8,180 bases of DNA, from the NCBI GenBank assembly GCA_050013275.1, contig JBEKFO010000174.1:1-8180 (forward strand), in the 5' to 3' direction. The notes beneath the pieces are model-generated. The model was not told where the DNA came from. It did no database searches and saw only the letters and a program-made list of their open reading frames with translations. A program made the position numbers and the translations under genes. Positions 1 to 5,892 of the stretch are shown one piece after another. Within the stretch, counting starts at the first letter, position 1; the number at the start of each line of letters is the position of its first letter. This DNA comes from Roseiarcus sp050013275 (GTDB lineage: Bacteria > Pseudomonadota > Alphaproteobacteria > Rhizobiales > Beijerinckiaceae).

Positions 1-360
1 CACTTCGAATGCCCGCACGCGGCCGGCACCGGCTTCGACAAGGCCGACATCGTCAAGCGCATCCTCGCGGCGATGGAGGCGCTGCCCGCGCTCGTCGCCA
101 ATCCCGCGCTCGTCGCGAGCGCGGCCAAGCTGACGCCGACGCCGCCGGCCGAGCCGGCGGTCGGCTCGGTCGCCTGGCTGCAGTCGCGATTGATCGCGTT
201 CGGCGAAGCGCCGGGCGCCGTCGACAACGACTGGGGGCCGAAGACGCAAGGCGCGATGCGCGCGTTCCAGGCGAAGCACGCGATGGCGCCGACCTGGTCG
301 CCCGACGCGGCGACGATCGCCGCGCTGCGCGAGGACCCCGCCGCCGTCAAGGCGAGTTGA
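1..360 (+). CDS. Endolysin C-terminal part with peptidoglycan-binding domain (5' partial)
   Basis: The frame is open from the first base, giving 119 visible residues; the true start lies upstream. Residues about 57-110 resemble a PG_binding_1 domain: a helix starting AWLQSRL, then a DNDWGPKTQGAMRAFQ segment that matches the family's usual G-x-xTxxAVxxFQ pattern. Such domains anchor cell-wall hydrolases to peptidoglycan. Residues 3-12 (ECPHAAGTGF) could be the end of the catalytic domain. A Cys-Pro followed by Gly-Phe-Asp is reminiscent of the third zinc ligand of Amidase_2/T7 lysozyme-type amidases, but too little remains to decide between an amidase, a muramidase and a peptidase. An internal ATG at 73 would drop this segment and is unlikely to be the start. 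The lysis role is inferred from this domain and from the downstream holin candidate. Confidence 0.75.
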   Translation, partial: HFECPHAAGTGFDKADIVKRILAAMEALPALVANPALVASAAKLTPTPPAEPAVGSVAWLQSRLIAFGEAPGAVDNDWGPKTQGAMRAFQAKHAMAPTWSPDAATIAALREDPAAVKAS

Positions 361-369
361 AAGAGCTTT

Positions 370-377
370 CAAGAGGA
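370..377 (+). promoter_or_regulatory. Ribosome binding site of the holin candidate
   Basis: The sequence AAGAGGAG lies 8 bases before the ATG at 386. It is one of the strongest Shine-Dalgarno matches in the window and supports that start. Confidence 0.7.
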
Positions 378-385
378 GCCGAACA

Positions 386-583
386 ATGAACCTCATCACT
401 GCCAACGTCCTTCGCCACCTCGGCGCGCAGGTCGCCACGGCCGCCCTGGTCGGCGCGATCGCCGCGGTCGCCAAGGTCGACTATTCGAGCCTCGGCGTTT
501 ACGCGCCGCTCGCCCAAATGGCCGCGGCGACGGCGGTCTCGATCGTCAACGAGGCAATCGGCGCGGCGCCGAAGGCGTCGTAA
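386..583 (+). CDS. Small two-helix membrane protein, holin candidate
   Basis: The product is 65 residues with two hydrophobic stretches, about 12-29 and 40-58, separated by a short polar loop (KVDYSS, then GVYAP). An N-terminal VLRHLGAQ segment and a C-terminal SIVNE resemble the layout of small phage holins in which an RHxLxxxG-type start precedes a first membrane helix (for example the Pam3-gp28 type). That resemblance is from memory and not a tested match. Position directly after an endolysin gene, with a strong ribosome binding site, fits a holin that would permeabilise the inner membrane to release or activate the endolysin. The hydrophobic stretches are alanine-rich and only moderately hydrophobic, so another small membrane protein remains possible. 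Confidence 0.6.
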   Translation: MNLITANVLRHLGAQVATAALVGAIAAVAKVDYSSLGVYAPLAQMAAATAVSIVNEAIGAAPKAS

Positions 584-588
584 CGCCG

Positions 589-804
589 ATGCTTGCGCAC
601 GCCGCCGCCGATCCGGCGCCGCCCTTCGCGATCGGCGACATCGTCAGGCTCAATTCCGACCGCGTCCATATGACGGTCGGCGCGGTCGCCGGCGGCCGCG
701 TCGCCTGCCGCTGGCACGACGCCGAAGACGATCTGCTGAAGGAAGACTTCGACCCGCGCGAGCTGACCCTGGTGCGCAAGCGCGAGGAGGCGGCGCGATG
801 CTGA
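589..804 (+). CDS. DUF2158 / YodC-like small protein
   Basis: The product is 71 residues. Residues 13-62 match the DUF2158 (YodC) pattern: F-x-x-G-D-x-V-x-L-x-S at 13-23, then MTV at 28-30, V-x-C-x-W at 38-42, and a closing DFDPREL-x-L. The family is a small SH3-like beta fold of unknown function, common in proteobacterial chromosomes and phages. The N-terminal 12 residues (MLAHAAADPAPP) are outside the domain. The start has no clear ribosome binding site and lies 5 bases after the preceding stop, so translation is probably coupled to the upstream gene. Its stop overlaps the lipase start by 7 bases. A role in lysis is not evident. Confidence 0.75.
   Translation: MLAHAAADPAPPFAIGDIVRLNSDRVHMTVGAVAGGRVACRWHDAEDDLLKEDFDPRELTLVRKREEAARC
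784..790 (+). promoter_or_regulatory. Ribosome binding site of the lipase gene
   Basis: GAGGAGG lies inside the end of the DUF2158-like gene, 7 bases before the ATG at 798. It fixes that overlapping start. Confidence 0.7.
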
Positions 805-1463
805 ACCACGCCGCGCTCGCCGATCTCGCCGGGCGGTCCTATCGCGGGCCGTGGTCGGGGCGCGTCGCGCTGGACTGCAAATACGATCTCCTTCCCCGCG
901 CGGACGAGGTGATCGTCGTCATGCCCGGCACCGACCCGGCCGACCCGCTCGATTGGCTGCGCGACCTGCGCGCCGCGCCCTATTGGAGCGCCCGCGTCGG
1001 CCTCGTCCACGCCGGCTTCGGCCACGGCGGCGAGGCGATCTTCGCCAACCTCCTCGGCGCGCTCGCCGGCGAAACGCGCGTCTTGACCCTCACCGGCCAT
1101 TCGCTCGGCGGCGCGCTGGCGCAGATGCTCGCGGCGCTGTGGGCGGCCTACCGGCCGGGGCGCCCGTTTCGCCTCGTCACCTTCGGCGCGCCGCGCGTCG
1201 GCTTCCTCAACCCGTGGTTCGCCCACCTGGTGCGGCGCGGCTTCGAGCGCATCGAGTACGCGCGCGACGGCGACATCGTGCCGCGCGTGCCGACGCGCCC
1301 GCCGTTCAACCACCCGACCTGGCCGAAGCAAATCGGCAAAGCCGTATCGGGAACGCCGAGCGCGCTCGCCGAGTTCTTCGACATCGCCAAAATCAACAAG
1401 GCGATCCCCGCCAACCATTCGATCCAGCGCTACGCCGCCGACCTCGAAATCGCCGGCCTCTAG
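798..1463 (+). CDS. Lipase family protein (class 3 / Lipase_3-like alpha/beta hydrolase)
   Basis: The product is 221 residues, a short single-domain hydrolase. The nucleophile elbow is GHSLGG with Ser102, preceded by a hydrophobic strand (VLTLT) and followed by the helix ALAQMLAAL, as in fungal-type class 3 lipases. A following strand LVTFGAPRVG (126-135) is the family's conserved TFGxPRVG block. Asp159 in DIVPRVP and His207 in NHSIQRY complete a likely catalytic triad. An upstream VVMPGTDP...DWLRDL segment (40-57) matches the usual strand and oxyanion region. It would hydrolyse acyl esters such as lipids. There is no signal peptide, so export would need the holin or lysis itself. It sits after the endolysin and holin candidate, which suggests a role in envelope breakdown or release, by analogy with mycobacteriophage LysB esterases; this is inference. 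The true substrate is unknown. Confidence 0.88.
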   Translation: MLNHAALADLAGRSYRGPWSGRVALDCKYDLLPRADEVIVVMPGTDPADPLDWLRDLRAAPYWSARVGLVHAGFGHGGEAIFANLLGALAGETRVLTLTGHSLGGALAQMLAALWAAYRPGRPFRLVTFGAPRVGFLNPWFAHLVRRGFERIEYARDGDIVPRVPTRPPFNHPTWPKQIGKAVSGTPSALAEFFDIAKINKAIPANHSIQRYAADLEIAGL

Positions 1464-1474
1464 GAGACAAACCG

Positions 1475-1810
1475 ATGACCCGCATCAAGTCCAAGACGCC
1501 GACCGCGCCGCTCCGGCAGGCCGAAGCCGTCGCCGCCGCGCCGCGCGTCCGCGCGGCGAAGCCCAACACCGTAGCGGCGCGCCTCGCCATGCTCGACGAT
1601 CTCGTCGCGCGCGCCCACAAGACGTGCGTGCGCGCCGAACTGCTGGAGAACGCCATCACCGGCGACAACGGCTGCGGCGAGCTCATCGCCCGCGCCGACG
1701 CGACTCCCGCGAGCCTGATCGCGGCGCTCGCGGCGGTCGGCCTGCGCCTCGCCCAAACGCTCGACCGCTGCGACGCCGCGCTCGAAAAGGCGCGCGTCGC
1801 CCTCGGCTGA
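1475..1810 (+). CDS. Hypothetical Ala-rich helical protein
   Basis: The product is 111 residues and I do not recognise it. A clear AGGAGA ribosome binding site at 1462-1467, overlapping the lipase stop, selects this ATG; the same frame is open far upstream but there it only shadows the lipase. Residues 1-32 are basic and alanine-rich, probably disordered. Residues 33-62 and 78-110 look like amphipathic helices, separated by a short glycine-containing turn (GDNGCGE). Cysteines are at 51, 67 and 99. There is no membrane segment or signal peptide. The helical, regularly charged C-terminal half (LAQTLDRCDAALEKARVAL) could form a coiled coil. It lies between the lipase and the lipoprotein genes and may be an accessory late gene. 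Confidence 0.7.
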   Translation: MTRIKSKTPTAPLRQAEAVAAAPRVRAAKPNTVAARLAMLDDLVARAHKTCVRAELLENAITGDNGCGELIARADATPASLIAALAAVGLRLAQTLDRCDAALEKARVALG

Positions 1811-1862
1811 ACTCCCCGCGCGTCGGCGGCTCCCGGCGCTTTCTCGCACAGGGCTTCAAACC

Positions 1863-2294
1863 ATGTTCAAGATCTTCGCTCGCGGCTGCGCGATCGCCGC
1901 GCTCGCGCTCGCCCTCGCCGGCTGCTCGACGGCGCAGACCCAGCAGTTCGCCGCCAACGCCGCGGCCGACGCCGCCGCGATCGGTCAGGTCGACTCCGCG
2001 CTCATTCAGCTCAATACGACTGTGATCGACAACACGACGCAGCTCGCCGCCGCGCTCGCCAAGCTCAACTGCCCGATCGTCAACGCCAGCGTCTCGCTCG
2101 GCGCGGCGATTTCCGCCGATCCGAAGGTCGCGGCGAGCGTCAAGGCCAAGCTCGAAGCCGCCGGGCCTGCGGGCGCGCTCGCCTCCGACATCTGCGTCGC
2201 CGCGGGCTTCGCGCCGACGACGCCGCCCTACGCCGCCCCGCCCGCGGCCCTGGCGCCGATGGCCGCGCCGGCCGCGCCCGCGAGCGCCTCGTAA
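1863..2294 (+). CDS. Small phage lipoprotein with lipobox
   Basis: The product is 143 residues with a textbook type II signal peptide: Lys/Arg in the first 7 residues, a hydrophobic core at 9-19 and the lipobox LAGC, so Cys21 would be acylated after cleavage. Ser at +2 (Ser22) predicts outer-membrane sorting. Residues 22-116 are mostly helical and contain a cysteine pair (Cys70, Cys111) that could form a periplasmic disulfide. The tail 117-143 is Pro/Ala-rich, such as APPAALAPMAAPAAPA. An outer-membrane lipoprotein with a proline-rich part near lysis genes is reminiscent of o-spanins (Rz1-like), but it is longer than typical Rz1 and no embedded Rz partner is seen. The start has only a weak AGGG at 1850-1853. 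Function is unresolved. Confidence 0.75.
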   Translation: MFKIFARGCAIAALALALAGCSTAQTQQFAANAAADAAAIGQVDSALIQLNTTVIDNTTQLAAALAKLNCPIVNASVSLGAAISADPKVAASVKAKLEAAGPAGALASDICVAAGFAPTTPPYAAPPAALAPMAAPAAPASAS

Positions 2295-2684
2295 ATGCCC
2301 GCGCCCGCCGTCGCGGCGCTGGTCGCGTTCCTCACCGGCACGGGAGGCGGGGCCGTCGCCGCGCCCTGGCTCGCGCCGGCGTTGCGCGCCGACGCCGTGA
2401 TCGCGGGCGTGCAGGCGGACCTGCCGAAAGTCTGCGCCGCGACCGATCCATTGGTCGACGCGCTCGGCGACCATTTCCCGCGCTCGCGCGCGCTCGCCCA
2501 CGTCGTCAAGGTCGCCGACGCGGTCTGCGCCGACGCGAAGCTGCCGTCGAACCCGATCGCGCGCGCGCGCATCGTCGTCGACGCGATCAACGCCTTCAAC
2601 GAGGCCGCGCCGCTCGCCGCGAAGGCGGCGGCGAGCGAGCCCGCGCCGGCTGAAGCCGCGAACCGCCCCGGCAGGGGAAAGTAG
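2295..2684 (+). CDS. Hypothetical protein abutting the lipoprotein gene
   Basis: The product is 129 residues and unrecognised. Its ATG begins at the base after the lipoprotein's TAA, with no independent ribosome binding site, so it is very likely translated by coupling. Residues 4-30 are hydrophobic and Gly/Ala-rich (VAALVAFLTGTGGGAVAAPW). This could be a signal-like or membrane segment, although no positive charge precedes it. The middle has two cysteines (Cys47, Cys78) in contexts LPKVC and ADAVC, similar in layout to the lipoprotein's pair. The C-terminus (about 105-129) is Ala/Pro-rich with a basic end. The tight coupling suggests that it works with the lipoprotein, perhaps in the same envelope compartment. 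No function is assigned. Confidence 0.65.
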   Translation: MPAPAVAALVAFLTGTGGGAVAAPWLAPALRADAVIAGVQADLPKVCAATDPLVDALGDHFPRSRALAHVVKVADAVCADAKLPSNPIARARIVVDAINAFNEAAPLAAKAAASEPAPAEAANRPGRGK

Positions 2685-2693
2685 GAGACCGGA

Positions 2694-3008
2694 ATGCCCG
2701 GAGACGTCTGGCAAATGCTGACCGCGCTGGCGAGCCTGACGGCCGTCGGCCTCTCGCTCTATACGTTGCTCACCGCGCGCAATCAGAAGGACGTCGCCGA
2801 CCTCCTCGAGTCGCGAAACGACCACGAGGTGCGGCTGGCCAAGGTCGAGACCACGGTCGAGCACCTGCCGAGCGCCGACGTCGTCCATGATCTCAAGCTG
2901 GCGATGGCCGACATGAAGGGCCAGCTCGCGGTCATCGTCGAGCGCGTCGGGCCGATCAAGGCGATCGCCGAGCGGTTGCAAGAGAACTTCCTGGAGCACG
3001 GCCGGTGA
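2694..3008 (+). CDS. DUF2730 family protein (Mu gp25-like)
   Basis: The product is 104 residues: one N-terminal membrane helix (about 5-26, VWQMLTALASLTAVGLSLYT) followed by a long charged helix with heptad-like spacing (about 28-103), in which VADLLESRNDHEVRLAKVE and LKLAMADMKGQLAVI are likely coiled coil. This architecture and the position before the gp26-like and DUF3486 genes fit the DUF2730 family of Mu-like phages. Its role is not established. An inner-membrane anchored coiled coil beside lysis genes also recalls i-spanins, but the family assignment is preferred. AGGAGA at 2683-2688, 5 bases before the ATG, supports the start. The stop overlaps the next start in GTGA. Confidence 0.82.
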   Translation: MPGDVWQMLTALASLTAVGLSLYTLLTARNQKDVADLLESRNDHEVRLAKVETTVEHLPSADVVHDLKLAMADMKGQLAVIVERVGPIKAIAERLQENFLEHGR

Positions 3009-3307
3009 GCTTGAGCGAGATCATGGAGCGCGAAGCGCGGCTCGTCGTCTTGAGGATGCTCGCCGAGCAGACCGACCGGCGGCTCAATTCCTCGCTGCTG
3101 CGCGACGAGCTCGCCGAGCGCTGGGCGATCAACCGCACCCGCGACTGGCTGCACGTGCAATTGCGCTTCCTCGCCGACGTCGGCGCGGCGCACCTGACCG
3201 AAGCCGGTTCGGTGCTGATCGCCGAAATCACCCAGCGCGGCCTCGACCACGTCGAGCGGCGCATCGTCCTGGACGGCGTCAAGCGGCCCTCGCCGCCGGA
3301 GAGCTAG
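3005..3307 (+). CDS. Mu gp26-like small protein, probable winged helix
   Basis: The product is 100 residues, from a GTG start at 3005 that overlaps the preceding stop (GTGA), with GGAG at 2993-2996 as ribosome binding site. An in-frame ATG at 3023 is a possible shorter start. The sequence fits the small gp26-like family of Mu phages (VpaChn25_0724 type): RLVVLRMLAEQ, then NSSLLRDELAERWAINRTRDWLH, a likely helix-turn-helix with recognition helix, then LRFLADVGAAHL and the conserved ending in GVKRPSP. The fold looks like a winged helix, but no DNA target is known. Its conserved place next to the terminase genes suggests a structural or packaging-accessory role, which is inference. Confidence 0.78.
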   Translation: MSLSEIMEREARLVVLRMLAEQTDRRLNSSLLRDELAERWAINRTRDWLHVQLRFLADVGAAHLTEAGSVLIAEITQRGLDHVERRIVLDGVKRPSPPES

Positions 3308-3310
3308 ACC

Positions 3311-3892
3311 ATGGCAAACGCGGACCGCCTCGGCCGCGGCCGGCTCTCCTCGCTCGACATGGCGCCCGACGAGGCGCAAGACGACATCGTCTGGGCGATG
3401 GGCGAGCTCAACAAGCGCCAGCGCACCCAGGCCAAAATCCTTTCCGACCTCAACGGCCGCCTCGCCGACAAGGGCCTGGCGCTGATCTCGAAGAGCGCGT
3501 TCAACCGCAAGGCGATGCGCGTCGCCGCCGCCGCGGTGCGGCTGTCCGAGCGGCGGGCCCTGTTCGAAGGTCTCGCGCCGCAGTTCACCGCCGAGCGGAT
3601 GGACGAGGCCAACGTCGTCATCGGCGAGCTGATCAAGACCCTCATCACCGAAATGCTCGACGCCGACGCGGGCTCGTTCACGCCGAAGGGCGCGATGGAA
3701 TTGGCGCGCGCCTACAAGCACACGATCGAGGGCCAGCACATCTCGGCCGAGGCGAAGCGCCGCGCGCTCGACGCGGCGAGCAAGCGGGTCGGCGCGGCGG
3801 TGGAGAAAGTCGCGGCCGAGAAGGGCATCACCGCCGAGACGCGAAACAAGATCATGGAACAGCTCGGCGTCATCCAGAGGAGCGGGGCATGA
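3311..3892 (+). CDS. DUF3486 family protein (Mu gp27-like, putative small terminase subunit)
   Basis: The product is 193 residues. The N-terminus GRGRLSSLDMAP, followed by an LNKRQRTQAKILSDLNGRL helix and then SKSAFNRKAMR, is typical of DUF3486, the Mu gp27 family. It is taken to be the small terminase subunit because it precedes the large subunit in Mu-like phages. That role rests on genome context more than on biochemistry. The rest of the chain is almost entirely helical and charged, including a long C-terminal helical region (about 130-190). The small subunit would recognise phage DNA and regulate the packaging motor. GGAGAG at 3298-3303 precedes the ATG by 7 bases. The stop overlaps the next gene in ATGA. 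Confidence 0.88.
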   Translation: MANADRLGRGRLSSLDMAPDEAQDDIVWAMGELNKRQRTQAKILSDLNGRLADKGLALISKSAFNRKAMRVAAAAVRLSERRALFEGLAPQFTAERMDEANVVIGELIKTLITEMLDADAGSFTPKGAMELARAYKHTIEGQHISAEAKRRALDAASKRVGAAVEKVAAEKGITAETRNKIMEQLGVIQRSGA

Positions 3893-4095
3893 TTTGGGTT
3901 CTGGCAACTGTGCTGCTGATCGTCGGCGTCCTGACGGCCTTCGTCGGCTTCGCCTACGGCATGTCCGACAACGGCTGCGACAATGAGAAAGGCGGCCGCA
4001 TCTTCGTCGCCGGTCTCATCTTCGGAACGCTCGGCGTCGTCCTGTTGGCCGCCAGGACGATCGACGCGCTCTACCGCCTATGGAGCGGCGGATGA
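3889..4095 (+). CDS. Small two-helix membrane protein (insertion in packaging module)
   Basis: The product is 68 residues with two strong hydrophobic segments, about 2-24 and 38-56, joined by a polar loop (SDNGCDNEKGGR) containing the only cysteine. The basic C-terminus (ARTIDALYRLW) suggests a cytoplasmic end and a hairpin topology. It starts in an ATGA overlap with the DUF3486 stop and ends in an ATGA overlap with the next small membrane gene, so it belongs to the same translationally coupled unit. I do not recognise a family. A holin or antiholin role is conceivable from size and topology, but the place inside the packaging genes does not point to it. Confidence 0.65.
   Translation: MIWVLATVLLIVGVLTAFVGFAYGMSDNGCDNEKGGRIFVAGLIFGTLGVVLLAARTIDALYRLWSGG
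4082..4085 (+). promoter_or_regulatory. Ribosome binding site deciding the start at 4092
   Basis: GGAG lies 6 bases before the ATG at 4092, which also forms an ATGA overlap with the upstream stop. The alternative ATG at 4080 lacks a comparable site and would add four residues (MERR) to the membrane helix. Confidence 0.5.
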
Positions 4096-4268
4096 GCGCG
4101 TCGTTCGCGGTCATCCTCCTCGCCGTCGGCGCGGCGATGATGCTCGCCGGCGCTCTCGCCGCTGACGCGCGCGGCGAATCCTTCGCCGGCGTCGGCATGA
4201 TCGTCGCCACCGCCGGCGCTCTCGCTCTCGCGCACGCGGCGCTCGTCGCGCTGCGCGGCGGCTGGTGA
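4092..4268 (+). CDS. Very small two-helix membrane protein
   Basis: The product is 58 residues from the ATG at 4092, or 62 if the ATG at 4080 is used. Two hydrophobic segments, about 4-24 and 33-53, flank a short polar loop (DARGESF). The second segment is Ala/Gly-rich (GVGMIVATAGALALAHAALV). It resembles its upstream neighbour in size and hairpin topology but not clearly in sequence. It sits between the small and large terminase genes and is coupled to both sides (ATGA overlap upstream, 4-base gap downstream). Function is unknown. Codon use and frame are like the neighbours, which supports a real gene despite the short length. Confidence 0.6.
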   Translation: MSASFAVILLAVGAAMMLAGALAADARGESFAGVGMIVATAGALALAHAALVALRGGW

Positions 4269-4272
4269 GGCG

Positions 4273-5892
4273 ATGAGCGCGCTCCCGACGGCGCAGGAGA
4301 TCGCCTCGGCGCGCGCGATCACGCAAGCCGAGTGGGCGCAGCTGCGGCGCGAGTCGCTGATCGCCGGGCCCGGCCTCGACGGCCGCGCCTCGCTGGGCGC
4401 GATCCTGCTCGGCTACCAGCAGAAGCTGTTGGCGACGACGGCGGCGTTCAGAGTCACCGTCGTCGAGAAGAGCCGCCGCACCGGCGCGACCTGGGCGATC
4501 GGGGCGCAGGCCGCGCTGACTTCGGCTTCGGCGCGCGCCGAGGGCGGCATGGACTCGCTCTACATCGGCTACAACCTCGACATGGCGCGCGAGTTCATCG
4601 ACTGTTGCGCGATGTGGGCCAAGGCCTTCGACGAAGCGCTGGTCGAAGGCGGCGTTTCCGAGTTCATGTTCGACGACGGCGCCGACAAGGCGATCTCGGC
4701 CTTCCGCGTCCGCTTCGCCTCGGGCTTCGAGATCGTCGCGCTCGCCTCGCGGCCGCGCTCGCTGCGCGGCCGGCAGGGCTTCGTCGTCATCGACGAGGCG
4801 GCGTTCCACGACGACTTGAAAGAGCTGATGAAGGCGGCGCTCGCGCTTCTCATCTGGGGCGGCCGGGTGCTGGTGATCTCGACCCACAACGGCGAGGACA
4901 ATTACTACAACACGCTGGTCAAGGAGGCGCGCTCGGGAAGCAAGGGCTACGGCTACGCGCGCTTCGACTTCGACGACGCCTTGAAGGACGGGCTCTATCA
5001 GCGGGTGTGCCTGAGGACCGGCGAGACCTGGTCGGTCGAGGGCGAGGCGGCGTGGCGCGCCGGCATCATCCGCGAATACGGCGACGCCGCCGACGAAGAG
5101 CTGTTCTGCATCCCGAGCGAGGGCTCGGGCGCCTGGCTGCCCGGCCCGCTGATCGAAGCGCGGGCGCGGCCCGGCATTCCGGTTCTCAGGCTGACCCGCC
5201 CGGCCGAGTTCACGCATTGGCCGGCGCACCTGAGGGAGGCCGACGTCGAGGCGTGGTGCGAGCGCGAGCTTCTGCCGGTGCTCAAAGACCTCGATCCGTT
5301 CCTCTTTCACTATCTCGGCGCCGACTACGGCCGCGTCTCGGACCTCACCGTGCTGTGGCCGCTGGCGATCGCGCGCACGCTGCGCCGCATCACGCCGTTC
5401 GTCGTCGAAATGCGCCGCATTCCGTTCGACCAGCAGCGCCAGGTGCAGAAATATATCATGGCGCGGCTGCCGCGCTTCGGCGCCAGCAAGCACGACGCGA
5501 CCGGCCTCGGCATGTCGCTGGCGGAAAATGCGCAACAGGATTTCGGCGCGCTGCGCTGCGAGGCGGTCAAGCTCACGGTCGAGTGGTATCGCGAGAACGC
5601 GCAGCCGCTCAAAACGGCTTTTGAAGACGACGCGATCGACATTCCCGCCGACGCGGAGATCTTCAGCGACCTGCGCCTCGTCCAGGTCAAGGGCGGCGTT
5701 CCCTTCATGCCGGCGGTGAAGAGCGGCCAGGCCAAGGACCGTCACGGCGACTCGGCGGTCGCCTTGATGCTCGCCTACGCGGCGACGAGGAGCCTCATGC
5801 TCGCCTACGACTACGACAGCGCGCGCACGGCGCGCGAAGCGCGGCCCGACGAGGACGAAGACGAGCGGCGCGGCAGGGAGGGGCTGTGGTGA
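4273..5892 (+). CDS. Phage terminase large subunit (Mu gp28-like)
   Basis: The product is 539 residues, close to the usual length of this family. The ATPase half has a Walker A-like segment at 65-74 (EKSRRTGATW, an Arg-rich variant typical of terminases), a Walker B at 171-175 (VVIDE, acidic Asp174/Glu175) and a coupling motif at 201-206 (VISTHN). The second half is RNase H-like nuclease: GADYGR at 349-354 (Asp351), DATGLG at 408-413 (Asp408) and a closing DRHGDSAVA at 489-497 (Asp489, Asp493) supply the acidic metal ligands. It would drive DNA into proheads and, as in Mu, cut phage plus flanking host DNA for headful packaging. The C-terminus (about 515-539) is highly charged. The start has only a weak ribosome binding site (GAGG at 4267-4270) and is probably coupled to the gene 4 bases upstream. 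Confidence 0.92.
   Translation: MSALPTAQEIASARAITQAEWAQLRRESLIAGPGLDGRASLGAILLGYQQKLLATTAAFRVTVVEKSRRTGATWAIGAQAALTSASARAEGGMDSLYIGYNLDMAREFIDCCAMWAKAFDEALVEGGVSEFMFDDGADKAISAFRVRFASGFEIVALASRPRSLRGRQGFVVIDEAAFHDDLKELMKAALALLIWGGRVLVISTHNGEDNYYNTLVKEARSGSKGYGYARFDFDDALKDGLYQRVCLRTGETWSVEGEAAWRAGIIREYGDAADEELFCIPSEGSGAWLPGPLIEARARPGIPVLRLTRPAEFTHWPAHLREADVEAWCERELLPVLKDLDPFLFHYLGADYGRVSDLTVLWPLAIARTLRRITPFVVEMRRIPFDQQRQVQKYIMARLPRFGASKHDATGLGMSLAENAQQDFGALRCEAVKLTVEWYRENAQPLKTAFEDDAIDIPADAEIFSDLRLVQVKGGVPFMPAVKSGQAKDRHGDSAVALMLAYAATRSLMLAYDYDSARTAREARPDEDEDERRGREGLW
5875..5883 (+). promoter_or_regulatory. Ribosome binding site deciding the start at 5892
   Basis: AGGGAGGGG lies 8 bases before the ATG at 5892, ideal spacing. 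It is only 2 bases from the alternative GTG at 5886, so the ATG in the TGATG overlap is preferred. Confidence 0.6.

Noticed and set aside
546..1418. Minus-strand open frame opposite the DUF2158-like and lipase genes
   Set aside because: Low-complexity Arg/Ala-rich product; both + strand genes have clear family motifs and ribosome binding sites.
851..1474. Upstream extension of the 111-residue hypothetical protein through the lipase region
   Set aside because: The extension is an Arg-rich shadow of the lipase; the strong ribosome binding site before 1475 fixes the shorter start.
1811..1862. The largest gap between genes (52 bases), considered as promoter or terminator
   Set aside because: No recognisable -35/-10 pair, no stem-loop followed by a T-run; it is GC-rich and probably just a leader of the lipoprotein gene.
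1683..3907. Two long minus-strand open frames covering regions 1683-2999 and 2783-3907
   Set aside because: Both span several coupled + strand genes and give Arg/Gly-rich products without domains; composition artefacts.
4332..5624. Long alternative + strand frame inside the terminase gene
   Set aside because: Arg/Gly-rich frame shadow without motifs.
4111..5745. Long minus-strand open frame of 544 codons opposite the terminase gene
   Set aside because: High GC with strong third-position bias makes long antisense frames common. Its translation is Arg/Asp/Ala-rich with no recognisable domain, and the + strand carries an unmistakable terminase.
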